A DNA stretch of 39,545 bases from Erysipelotrichia bacterium (GTDB taxonomy: Bacteria; Muiribacteriota; Ozemobacteria; Ozemobacterales; Ozemobacteraceae). Shown in pieces: positions 16,798-25,517 of the stretch (positions are counted from its first letter, which is position 1; each line of letters begins with the position of its first letter). The DNA is taken from positions 1-39,545 of the forward strand of contig SABV01000006.1 of assembly GCA_009928855.1 (NCBI GenBank), written 5' to 3'. The translations under genes and the position numbers were made by a program. The notes under the pieces are model-generated. The model did not search any database. It was given only the letters and a program-made list of their open reading frames with translations, and was not told where the DNA came from.

Positions 16798-19419
16798 ATG
16801 AAATACAGCCCGAAAGAGCTTATAGCTTTTCCACACAATGCTGACCTGGATCATCTGGGAGCAGTGCGTTGTTTGTTGCTGAAATTTCCTCAGGCAAAGA
16901 TTCTTCATCCGGTAAAATTCAAACAGAATGCCTGGGAATGCGGGCGCAGACTCGAATGGTTCAAAACTCTGAAATTCAATGAAATTGATTTTTCTGCAGT
17001 TAAAAAAGTACACCTTGTGGGCATTACCCAACCGCGACAAAACCCGGAGCTGATAGAAGAAATCGCCCGTCATGCCCCGGCAGCAATAGTCTATTCAGAG
17101 CATTCAGCGCTGCTTCCCTTTCCATTCGACACCATTATCTGTCAGAGTCTTAGCCTAAGTTCCTCACTGATGAACAAGCTTCGTTCAGACAATTATAAAT
17201 TCGCCATAGATGACATCCAGCTGCTCACGCTCTCTGTCACAGAAAAAACCTGGGCTGGCCTTTCTCCTAAAATCCGAAACGAAGACATGCAGGCCCTGAG
17301 CTTTCTGCGCCGGTACAACATTTCTCCGGGCAAGATAGCCAACATGGTTGTTCTGGGCTTAAGAGAGGGCCAGACCGGTCTGTATCACCACATGTTAAAA
17401 AACATTGAAGACATACAGCCAGGGTTCTGGCCAATTTCACTTATTGCCGTAAAAACGACCGGTCAGGTACAGGACGTAGAGCCGGTAGTTGATGCTGTCT
17501 GGTCTGACATTGGTCAGCCGATACTTCTTGTATTGCTCACATCGGGTTCATTCACAAGAGTCTGGGGCAGAAGTAACATTTCGCAGGTCGATTTTTTTGA
17601 GGTTTTTAATGATTTCAGGCCAACACGCAGTCGCAACTGGGTATATTTTCATTTTGCCGGTTCGACAGCCGAACAAAACAAGGTCAACATACTGACCCAC
17701 CTCAGACAAAACCTCAAACCCGACCTTGCGGCCGGCGACATCATGTCTGCGTCACCCCAATGCATAGAATGGAATTCTACAATTCGCAAAGCCCTGGACA
17801 TGATGCTTAAGTTCAATATCATGTCGCTGATCGTTCTAAAAAACAATGAATTTGCCGGCATTGTAACCCGTCGAGATCTAGATCGAGCTCTGCAGATGAA
17901 CCTGCTTGACGCCGAGATAGGGCCCTATGTGCCAACAAATGTTCCGACGGTAAGCCCGGCTACGCCGGTAAGAGTGTTAAAAAATCTGATGGTACGCTTC
18001 AACCTTACACGTCTGCCGGTTCTGCGAGACTCTGAAGTAATTGGCATAATAACAACCCACGAGCTTTTGCGCGCTCTGCCTGATTATTTGCCGCTACCAC
18101 CAGACTTTTTGCCTCTTGCCGAACAGACAAACATGCCTTCGAGCACCCAGATAGAGGAAATCGTCAAGAGGGTTTTTTCTCTGAGAATATTTCATCTGCT
18201 CAGCAAAATTGGCAGATTCGCAGCACAAAAGGGTGTTGCTGTCTTTGCCATCGGCGGTTTTGTCAGAGACCTGCTGCTTGAACGACCCAATTTTGACATC
18301 GACATAGTAGTCATTGGTGATGCCATGCCATTCGCTGCTGAACTGGCAAAAGAATTCAACTGTGACCACAAAATTTTCGACCGTTTTCACACGGCCAGAA
18401 TCTACCTTGAAGACCTCAAGGTAGATTTCAGCTCGGCACGCATCGAACATTATTCTGACCCGGGCGCCCTGCCTCAAATAGAATTCAGCGGTCTTTCAAA
18501 CGATCTTTATCGACGAGATTTTACTATCAATGCGCTTGCACTCTCGCTGAACCCGGAACATTTTATGGAACTCAAGGACTTTTTTGGCGGCTACAATGAT
18601 TTATTGCACAAGCACATACGAATTTTGCATTCATTCAGCTTTCTTGAAGATCCCACAAGACTTTTCAGAGCCCTGAGATTTTCCGGGCGTTTCAATTTTT
18701 CTCTAGAGCAGGATACGCGAAGAGCATTTGAACTGGCGATCAGCAGAGAAGCTGCGTCCAGACTTTCTTTAAAACGCATAGGAGCCGAAGTTTCCAAATG
18801 TTTTAATGAGGAAAGACCTCAACAGGTTGTTGCTGAACTTTTCTCAGCTGGTCTGATGACTTATTTAAGCCCAGAACTGTCTGATTCATCTATTCTGCCT
18901 GGTCGCTTCAAGCTCATAAAAGGTCTGGTTAAAAGATTCAGCGTATTACCCGATGAAATAGACAGCGAAGCTATTTACTGGTCAGGGCTGTTGTCATTGC
19001 TTCCACCGGAAATCGCTGTCTCAGTATTAGACTCAATCGGCACTCCTCATAACCGACGGCAAAAAATTATTGAGACGCTTTCTTCAATGACATCACTGCC
19101 ATCGCAGCTGACCAGAATTGACGAGCACGATAATCACGAACTGTTCAAAATGTTCAACGAGCTCTCAATTGAAACTCTGATAGCCCTGATGGCTTTTTCA
19201 CTGGACAAGCGCAATGCGCGGAAAATACTGCATTTTATCAGCAATCTTCGCAATATCCGCTGCGTCATTTCAGGCAAAGATCTGATCGAAATGGGCATAA
19301 AACCAGGCCCGCATATGCGATATATCTTTAACCACATTATTGAGCTCAAACTTGGCGGCGCTCAGATTAGCAAAGAGGAGGAAATCAAAATTGCCCAACA
19401 GCTATACAAGAATATATAG
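16798..19419 (+). CDS. DHH-like / CBS-pair / tRNA nucleotidyltransferase (poly(A) polymerase family) fusion
   Basis: 873 aa; N-terminal 'FPHNADLDHLGAVRCLLLKFP'; CBS pair 'DIMSASPQCIEWNSTIRKALDMMLKFNIMSLIVLKNNEFAGIVTRRDLDRAL' and 'PTVSPATPVRVLKNLMVRFNLTRLPVLRDSEVIGIITTHELLRAL'; NT 'VFAIGGFVRDLLLERPNFDIDIVVIGDAMPFAAELAKEF...LYRRDFTINALALSL'. Confidence 0.9.
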   Translation: MKYSPKELIAFPHNADLDHLGAVRCLLLKFPQAKILHPVKFKQNAWECGRRLEWFKTLKFNEIDFSAVKKVHLVGITQPRQNPELIEEIARHAPAAIVYSEHSALLPFPFDTIICQSLSLSSSLMNKLRSDNYKFAIDDIQLLTLSVTEKTWAGLSPKIRNEDMQALSFLRRYNISPGKIANMVVLGLREGQTGLYHHMLKNIEDIQPGFWPISLIAVKTTGQVQDVEPVVDAVWSDIGQPILLVLLTSGSFTRVWGRSNISQVDFFEVFNDFRPTRSRNWVYFHFAGSTAEQNKVNILTHLRQNLKPDLAAGDIMSASPQCIEWNSTIRKALDMMLKFNIMSLIVLKNNEFAGIVTRRDLDRALQMNLLDAEIGPYVPTNVPTVSPATPVRVLKNLMVRFNLTRLPVLRDSEVIGIITTHELLRALPDYLPLPPDFLPLAEQTNMPSSTQIEEIVKRVFSLRIFHLLSKIGRFAAQKGVAVFAIGGFVRDLLLERPNFDIDIVVIGDAMPFAAELAKEFNCDHKIFDRFHTARIYLEDLKVDFSSARIEHYSDPGALPQIEFSGLSNDLYRRDFTINALALSLNPEHFMELKDFFGGYNDLLHKHIRILHSFSFLEDPTRLFRALRFSGRFNFSLEQDTRRAFELAISREAASRLSLKRIGAEVSKCFNEERPQQVVAELFSAGLMTYLSPELSDSSILPGRFKLIKGLVKRFSVLPDEIDSEAIYWSGLLSLLPPEIAVSVLDSIGTPHNRRQKIIETLSSMTSLPSQLTRIDEHDNHELFKMFNELSIETLIALMAFSLDKRNARKILHFISNLRNIRCVISGKDLIEMGIKPGPHMRYIFNHIIELKLGGAQISKEEEIKIAQQLYKNI

Positions 19420-20221
19420 CTTTAAAGCCCCTGACGGGATGCCCCCTGAGTCTTTTAAACGCCTGGTATGGATAGGCGGCATAATTGCCGTTCTTTTCAT
19501 GATCAGTCTTTTCTTGCGGGGAACGACCTCACTGCTCTCATCGGCTTTTCATTATATTATTCTCATACCCATAATTCTTATGTCACTCACGATTCACGAA
19601 TATTCGCATGCGATGATGGCCGACTTTCTTGGTGACCCGACTCCATCAAGAATGGGCCGTTTAAGCTTGAATCCGCTACGTCATCTGGAATTTTTCGGCA
19701 CGTTATTGCTGTTTTTTACAGGGTTTGGCTGGGCAAAGCCTGTTCTTGTCGATCCAGGCAATTTTCGCGTGCCCAAGCGAGCAATGCTTTCTGTTGCACT
19801 GGCTGGCCCGCTGTCTAATTTTGCCCTGGCATGTCTTGCCACTGCACTGATGAAATTGTTGGTGAGGCTGATTACACTGACAACCATTTCGCCAACGCTT
19901 GTTCTGCTCTGCTTTATAATGCTAAAAACAATGATAATAATCAATATCAGTCTGGCAATTTTCAATTTACTGCCATTTCCGCCTCTGGATGGCTCGCGAA
20001 TCATTTCTTATTTTCTGCCAGACCGTTTCAGAATACAGTATAGACAATTCGAACAGATCGCACCAATGCTATTGTTGCTTCTATTCGCACTCGGAGGTCT
20101 CAGCATTATACTTTCACCGGCAATCAGCGTAGCATTACAAACAATGCAAAGCTTTTTTGGTGACCCGATGCGCGACATAAGCATTTATTTGATGCAAGCC
20201 ACTGGCGGGATACAGCTCTAA
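19391..20221 (+). CDS. M50 family site-2 protease (membrane metalloprotease); ORF opens at 19340, TTG at 19391 favoured by a well-spaced GAGGAGG
   Basis: 'LTIHEYSHAMMADFLGDPTPSRMGRLSLNPLRHLEFFGTLLLFFTGFGWAKPV...ALAGPLSNFALA...NLLPFPPLDGSRI'; multiple TM segments. Confidence 0.92.
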   Translation: MPNSYTRIYSFKAPDGMPPESFKRLVWIGGIIAVLFMISLFLRGTTSLLSSAFHYIILIPIILMSLTIHEYSHAMMADFLGDPTPSRMGRLSLNPLRHLEFFGTLLLFFTGFGWAKPVLVDPGNFRVPKRAMLSVALAGPLSNFALACLATALMKLLVRLITLTTISPTLVLLCFIMLKTMIIINISLAIFNLLPFPPLDGSRIISYFLPDRFRIQYRQFEQIAPMLLLLLFALGGLSIILSPAISVALQTMQSFFGDPMRDISIYLMQATGGIQL

Positions 20222-20224
20222 AGC

Positions 20225-20255
20225 ATTCAAAGCCGCTTTAAAAGCGGCTTTGAAT
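20225..20255. terminator. Bidirectional rho-independent terminator between the M50 protease and ferritin genes
   Basis: ATTCAAAGCCGCTT-TAA-AAGCGGCTTTGAAT: 14-bp perfect stem with 3-nt loop between convergent genes. Confidence 0.85.
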
Positions 20256-20276
20256 AGCTCAAACGTCATAAAACAA

Positions 20277-20801
20277 TCAGGCTGCAGGCAACGGATTTAA
20301 CGGATCTGCGGCTGCGGGCCTTGTTGCCAACTCGCGATCAACCATAAACATACCGCCGGGAGCACTGCCTGTAAGCTTTATCATATCAATGACGGCTTTT
20401 GCGGCCGCTTCTTCTTCTACCTGTTCACCGACAAACCAGTTTAAGAAGTTAGCAGTAGCATGGTCTTTGAGAGAAAGCGCCATATCTACCAGATTGTGAA
20501 TACAGCTGGTAATGTGTTCTTCATGCTTAAGAGCTTCTTCAAACACATGTTTTGCCGATTTCCATGACTTTGGCGGAGCCTGCAAAGCCTTTAATTCAGA
20601 CTTGCCGCCCTTTTCAGAAATATAGTTCATAAACCTTATTGCATGAGCAAATTCTTCAAGTGCCTGATTGCGCATCCAGTGATGCAAACCGGGCAACCCC
20701 TCTGCCGAAGCATATTCGGCCATAGCGAGGTATAGATAGAAAGAATACATTTCTTCATAAATCTGGTGTACCAATGCAGCTTCCATTTTTTTTGCAAGCA
20801 T
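20277..20801 (-). CDS. Ferritin
   Basis: 174 aa; 'QIYEEMYSFYLYLAMAEYASAEGLPGLHHWMRNQALEEFAHAIRFMNYISEKGG...EEHITSCIHNLVDMALSLKDHATANFLNWFVGEQVEEE' with ferroxidase Glu/His pattern. Confidence 0.95.
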   Translation of the reverse strand: MLAKKMEAALVHQIYEEMYSFYLYLAMAEYASAEGLPGLHHWMRNQALEEFAHAIRFMNYISEKGGKSELKALQAPPKSWKSAKHVFEEALKHEEHITSCIHNLVDMALSLKDHATANFLNWFVGEQVEEEAAAKAVIDMIKLTGSAPGGMFMVDRELATRPAAADPLNPLPAA

Positions 20802-20892
20802 TAAACAGTTCCTCCATAAAAGATAAATTTAATCGTTACTAAATAAGTATCATTTTTAAAACAAAACTTCAAGCAGATATTATTATCTCTAC

Positions 20893-21357
20893 CTAATTGT
20901 GGTCGTCGTATTTCTGAAAAGCGCACAGAAGCAAGTCTGCCGGGTTTGAATCATGGTGTCTAAGAACCCTTTTTATCAGCGTGGCATTCTGCCGATGCCG
21001 GCGAAGAATGCGAGCACCGGCGACACAATGTTCTGTGTTTGCACAGTTAAAAAAAACTTTGGTGATCTTGAACAGCAATGATGGTCGTGTAATGGTTTTG
21101 CCAATATCATGCAACAGCGCCAGCAAAATGAGGTCGTGGCGAGAGCATGAATCGAGAGCCGGATCATCGCAAACAGCCTGATAAACCCTCAAGACATGGG
21201 CTTTTTCTGATTTTTTCAACAATTCCAACTGTTTTTGCAATGGCCCATCAAGAACAGAAATTGCTTCATGCCAGCGGTGGCCATCAAATGTCGGCAATAA
21301 AACCTGCTTGAATTGCCAGATTCTATAGCAAACTCTCTTAAGAATTTCGGGTTTCAT
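20893..21357 (-). CDS. Stand-alone HD-domain (HDIG) protein, putative phosphohydrolase
   Basis: 154 aa; 'RHDLILLALLHDIGKTITRPSLLFKITKVFFNCANTEHCVAGARILRR...VLRHHDSNP'. Confidence 0.85.
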   Translation of the reverse strand: MKPEILKRVCYRIWQFKQVLLPTFDGHRWHEAISVLDGPLQKQLELLKKSEKAHVLRVYQAVCDDPALDSCSRHDLILLALLHDIGKTITRPSLLFKITKVFFNCANTEHCVAGARILRRHRQNATLIKRVLRHHDSNPADLLLCAFQKYDDHN

Positions 21358-21366
21358 TTAAAATTG

Positions 21367-22707
21367 TCATGACTTGAAACGGCGTGGCCACAATGACACA
21401 AGCCGATCTCGAGTCAGTTTTTCTTTCCCGTGGGTGGTTGGCTGATAATAATTTGCCGGCTCACAGCCTTCGGGAAAATAGTTCTCGTCTACAAAAGCGC
21501 CCTTAAAATCGTGCGGATAGCGGTATTCACGACCATAGCCAAGTTCTCGCATCATGCCGGTCGGAGCATTTCTGAGGTGATATGGAACCGAAGGTTCCTG
21601 ACCATTTCTGATAGCCTGTTTAACAAGTTTTTCCGCCAGATAAAGGGCGTTACTTTTAGGAGCAGCCGCCAGATAAACGGCCAGATGAGCCAAAAATAAG
21701 TGTCCCTCTGGTGGGCCGACATATTCAAACGCCTGGGCAGTAGATACAGCAAGCGTCAACGCAAATGGATCAGCCATCCCAACGTCTTCTGAGGCAAAGC
21801 GAATCATGCGACGAATAATGAACTTGCAGTCCTCTCCACCTTCAAGCATACGATAAAGCCAGTAAAGACTGGCATCGGGGTCAGAGCCACGCATTGACTT
21901 ATGTAGAGCCGAAATCAGGTTATAGTGTTCCTCACCGCCCTTGTCATAGCGAAGCATCTTGCTCTGAAAAGTTTCCGCCACCAGCTCAGGCAAAACCTCT
22001 GGCTTGAGCGGCTCTTGCTGCCTGGCAACTTCACAGCAGGTCTCGAGAACATTAAGAGCGATCCTCGCGTCACCCGCCGCCATCAGAGCAATTCGCTCAA
22101 GAGTGCTGTCGGCCACGATGATTTTGGGATCGCGATTCAGCTTGTCATCGAGATCGAGAGCCCTCAACAATATGGTTAACAATGCGGGCATGGCGACAGG
22201 TTTTAAAACAAGCACCTGACAACGAGATAACAGCGCGGATATGACCTCAAAACTCGGATTTTCGGTTGTCGCACCGACAAAAATCACTACGCCAGATTCA
22301 ATATGGGGCAGCAAAGCGTCTTGCTGCGCCTTATTGAAGCGATGAATTTCGTCAACAAAAAGCATGGTCTTGCGTCCTGAGTGACGCCTAACCTCAGAGG
22401 CTTTTTCGAATGCAGCCTTGAGATCTTTAACTCCTGAAGTAACAGCCGAAAGCTGTATAAAATCAGCGTCAGAATGTTTTGCCAGAACTCTGGCAAGCGT
22501 TGTTTTTCCACACCCGGGTGGCCCCCACAAGATAATAGAGCCACTCATACCTGCTTCCATAAGCATTCTCAGTGGCCTGCCCTGACCAAGAATATGTTCC
22601 TGGCCGAGAACATCTTCGAGATTCTCGGGTCGCATGCGGTCAGCAAGGGGCTGATAAGGCTCAGCCCGACTAAGATTGCCGCTTGAAAAATCAAAAAGAT
22701 CAGTCAT
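21367..22707 (-). CDS. rarA: Replication-associated recombination protein A (MgsA/RarA) AAA+ ATPase
   Basis: '[57 protein letters not shown]...[47 protein letters not shown]'; ORF opens at 22743, ATG at 22707 preferred. Confidence 0.95.
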   Translation of the reverse strand: MTDLFDFSSGNLSRAEPYQPLADRMRPENLEDVLGQEHILGQGRPLRMLMEAGMSGSIILWGPPGCGKTTLARVLAKHSDADFIQLSAVTSGVKDLKAAFEKASEVRRHSGRKTMLFVDEIHRFNKAQQDALLPHIESGVVIFVGATTENPSFEVISALLSRCQVLVLKPVAMPALLTILLRALDLDDKLNRDPKIIVADSTLERIALMAAGDARIALNVLETCCEVARQQEPLKPEVLPELVAETFQSKMLRYDKGGEEHYNLISALHKSMRGSDPDASLYWLYRMLEGGEDCKFIIRRMIRFASEDVGMADPFALTLAVSTAQAFEYVGPPEGHLFLAHLAVYLAAAPKSNALYLAEKLVKQAIRNGQEPSVPYHLRNAPTGMMRELGYGREYRYPHDFKGAFVDENYFPEGCEPANYYQPTTHGKEKLTRDRLVSLWPRRFKS

Positions 22708-23524
22708 TGGTCGGCGCTGCAACTTCCGGCTTACCATCGCCAAATGAGCTGATAAGACCGGGGTCAGTTTCTGATTTTTTCACCACAACCTCGATTACTT
22801 TCCAGGTATGGCGGCGATAAGCCAGTTCAACCTCACGGGCCAGCTCTTTCAACCCCGCATCGCTCATCTGGGTTTTGGGATAAACCTGCAATTTACGTAG
22901 AGAAATAAAACTGGGGTTTACAACGGGCAAGTTTTCGACAGCCCATAGTTGAAAAGCCTCATTGGTTAGAAGCGCAGATGATGATGCCAGATCCAGGCCG
23001 CCACACTCATTTTGAATAAATTCCGGGACTCTTCCGGGTTTTATAAAACAGGTTTCGCAAGGACTAAAACCGCAAAGATCTTTTATAGAGCTCACCCACA
23101 CTTTTTCACCCGCACTTTCACACGAAAGAAATGGAGCGTGATAATCAAACGCCAGAGTGGTAACCCAGGCAATTGAATCAGACATTTTCTGCGAGGTTTT
23201 TTGCAGCTTTTCCTCAACATCAGGAACATCAGTTTTTTGCTGAGTCGACTCTCTCAAGCCTTTTTGATCGAAAACTCCGGTAAGAATCCGTTCAACTTTG
23301 CCGGCAGGGCGACGCCTGGGTGCGGTAACCGGAAAAACGTATCCCTCAGCCGACTTATCAGTTTTTTGTATTTTAAAGCTTCCCGAGGCAGTTTCAGGAA
23401 AAGCCGTTCTCATTTTTACGGCATTTTTGTTTTCGGCAACAATAACTTGTGCATGACTTTCAACCGAAAGATTCAGAGAACAAAAACATATCATGAAGCA
23501 ATATAATTGCCAGCTCTTCATCAT
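22700..23524 (-). CDS. Hypothetical exported protein with Ada/nuclease-tail-like Cys motif
   Basis: 274 aa; signal-like N-terminus 'MMKSWQLYCFMICFCSLNLSVESHAQ'; motif 'YHAPFLSCESAGEKVWVSSIKDLCGFSPCETCFIKP'. Confidence 0.7.
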   Translation of the reverse strand: MMKSWQLYCFMICFCSLNLSVESHAQVIVAENKNAVKMRTAFPETASGSFKIQKTDKSAEGYVFPVTAPRRRPAGKVERILTGVFDQKGLRESTQQKTDVPDVEEKLQKTSQKMSDSIAWVTTLAFDYHAPFLSCESAGEKVWVSSIKDLCGFSPCETCFIKPGRVPEFIQNECGGLDLASSSALLTNEAFQLWAVENLPVVNPSFISLRKLQVYPKTQMSDAGLKELAREVELAYRRHTWKVIEVVVKKSETDPGLISSFGDGKPEVAAPTND

Positions 23525-23578
23525 GGCTACCTTTCAAACATTTTGTAACAGTCAATCAGTTAAAACCCGACAGCCACA

Positions 23579-23587
23579 ATTATACCA
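23579..23587 (-). promoter_or_regulatory. Extended -10 promoter element for the 23524-20893 minus-strand run
   Basis: Reverse complement reads TGG-TATAAT upstream of the 23524 start; no good -35 seen. Confidence 0.5.
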
Positions 23588-23703
23588 CGCCACCCCGGAG
23601 CTTTTTTAAAATCACGCAAATTCTTAAAATTTTAGCGCGATTGCCCTGTTTAAATCACGACGGACTCGACTTTAAGAGCATGTTATTGTAGACTGCTGGT
23701 CTT

Positions 23704-24999
23704 ATGGAAAATTCTACAATTATTTCAGAAAATCTTTTTCCTCCGGTTGTCAGAAACTGGGCCGATAAGCTCTACGCAGCAGGCCTGATGATTTACGTTT
23801 TCGCGTGCAATTTTTCCATATCTGCCAGTCAGACTGGGCTGTCTCTGGCAATGATAGGTTTTATCGCCATGTATCGTCAGGGCAGAATTACCGTAAGAAA
23901 AACACCGCTTGACGCGCCGTTTGCGTTCATGGCTTTGACGGGTCTTTTATCGGTATTTAGAGCAGAGGATCTTTCGCGGGCTATACCGGAGCTGAAAATA
24001 TATCTTCTCATTTTTTGCTTTTACCTCGCATATTGGCCTCGAATGAGCGAGAACTTTCAGAAGACGCTATTTACGATTTTCATTGTTTCTGCCGGTATAA
24101 TGGGTCTGCTGAACTCTTATCGCATGCCAGACCTGGAATTAACAGGAAACCGCGCCAAAGGCTTTTTTTCGACATCCATGACGTTCGGTGAATGCCAGAC
24201 CATAGCCACACTGGCCATTCTGACGCTTTTCGGGTTTATCAAAACAAACACCGTCAAAATGTCTCTGCTCCTCATGGGAGGCATTGCAACAACGTATTCC
24301 GTCATTTTCTCAATGGTGAGGGGCGCTTGGCTTGGCTTAACAGCCGGTTCTCTGCTTCTTTTATACAGTTTTCCAAAACGCACATTTATCGCTCTTACAA
24401 TAATCGCACTATCTATATCACCGTTAATATATTTCAGCAGTGATATTCAGGAAAGATTCGGCGGATTAAGTCTTCAACAAACCGCGGCGATAGCTGGCAA
24501 GAATATGGATGAAAAATTTCCGACTGCATCTCTGGAAGCAAGTTACAGGCGTCTCACTATCTGGTTGAGAGGTTTTCAGATGTTTGAAAACAACTATGCT
24601 TTTGGAGTCGGCATGAACAATGTTAAGACCTGGTATAAACGCCTGGCGACCGAATTTGAGTTTAAATCAGACCTCATCTGGGGCCATCAGCACAATAATT
24701 TCATACAGATCATGGTTATGACAGGATTCATCGGCCTTATCGCCTTTTTTTATTTTATTCTGGAAGCCATAAAACTGACATGGCGGGCCAAAAAATCAGA
24801 TAATATTGCCTGGAGCCACTCACTAAGCCTGGGGGCTGCAAGCATACTGATATGTTTTCTCATCACAGGACTTACCGAATATAGCTGGGGTGACGAAGAA
24901 GTTTCAATGATGGCGCTTTTTATTACGGGCCTTATGATGAACAGGTCTGACGATTATTTTTCGACATCTACCGCGGGTGCAACTGCCACCACAGAATAA
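23704..24999 (+). CDS. O-antigen ligase (WaaL/Wzy_C) family membrane protein
   Basis: 431 aa polytopic; 'IFSMVRGAWLGLTAGSLLLL', 'GVGMNNVKTWYKRLATEFEFKSDLIWGHQHNNFIQIMVMTGFIGLIAFFYFIL' typical of ligases. Confidence 0.88.
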   Translation: MENSTIISENLFPPVVRNWADKLYAAGLMIYVFACNFSISASQTGLSLAMIGFIAMYRQGRITVRKTPLDAPFAFMALTGLLSVFRAEDLSRAIPELKIYLLIFCFYLAYWPRMSENFQKTLFTIFIVSAGIMGLLNSYRMPDLELTGNRAKGFFSTSMTFGECQTIATLAILTLFGFIKTNTVKMSLLLMGGIATTYSVIFSMVRGAWLGLTAGSLLLLYSFPKRTFIALTIIALSISPLIYFSSDIQERFGGLSLQQTAAIAGKNMDEKFPTASLEASYRRLTIWLRGFQMFENNYAFGVGMNNVKTWYKRLATEFEFKSDLIWGHQHNNFIQIMVMTGFIGLIAFFYFILEAIKLTWRAKKSDNIAWSHSLSLGAASILICFLITGLTEYSWGDEEVSMMALFITGLMMNRSDDYFSTSTAGATATTE

Positions 25000-25517
25000 A
25001 GCCCGACAAGTGATATTGGTATACCGGCAAAAACAGCGATAAAATTCATTATAGTTGCCCGGCATAAATCACCGCTGAAACCAGGAAAAAATCTGTTCAG
25101 CGCACCGATAAAAACAGCGACAAAAATTATTGAGCAGGCTGTTGCCTGAAAAAGCGAATTGCGGCGCCACCCTCCGGCATAACATCCGCGACAGGCCGGC
25201 ATAGCAAGCATTGAAAAAGCAAAAACAGTCAAAAGATATGGTTTCCAGGCTTTAAACCACGCAAGCGCCGACCCCATATTGGCAAGAGCCCAGAAATAAG
25301 GCAGACACACAAGCATTTCATCCGGAATAAAAGGCAGGGCTGATCTGCGTTGCATTCGCCATGCTACTAAAGCAGCGATAAACAACAACTGCAAAACCAT
25401 CCCGTAATGGATGCCCTTAGAGAGAACAACAAAAACTGAGGCGGTGATAAAAACAACAAGATAGATTTTTGCCAGCAAGCCGGCAAACCAGTTCAAGTTT
25501 TCAAAAAATTTATTCAA
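24954..25517 (-). CDS. Hypothetical polytopic membrane protein next to a GT4 gene
   Basis: 187 aa with several hydrophobic segments; 8-nt overlap with upstream glycosyltransferase ORF suggests translational coupling; 3' end overlaps convergent O-antigen ligase ORF by 46 nt. Confidence 0.65.
   Translation of the reverse strand: MNKFFENLNWFAGLLAKIYLVVFITASVFVVLSKGIHYGMVLQLLFIAALVAWRMQRRSALPFIPDEMLVCLPYFWALANMGSALAWFKAWKPYLLTVFAFSMLAMPACRGCYAGGWRRNSLFQATACSIIFVAVFIGALNRFFPGFSGDLCRATIMNFIAVFAGIPISLVGLYSVVAVAPAVDVEK

Noticed and set aside
20802-20892. Fur or PerR box upstream of ferritin
   Set aside because: The AT-rich leader has only partial resemblance (ATGATACTTATTT) to a Fur consensus; not enough to call.
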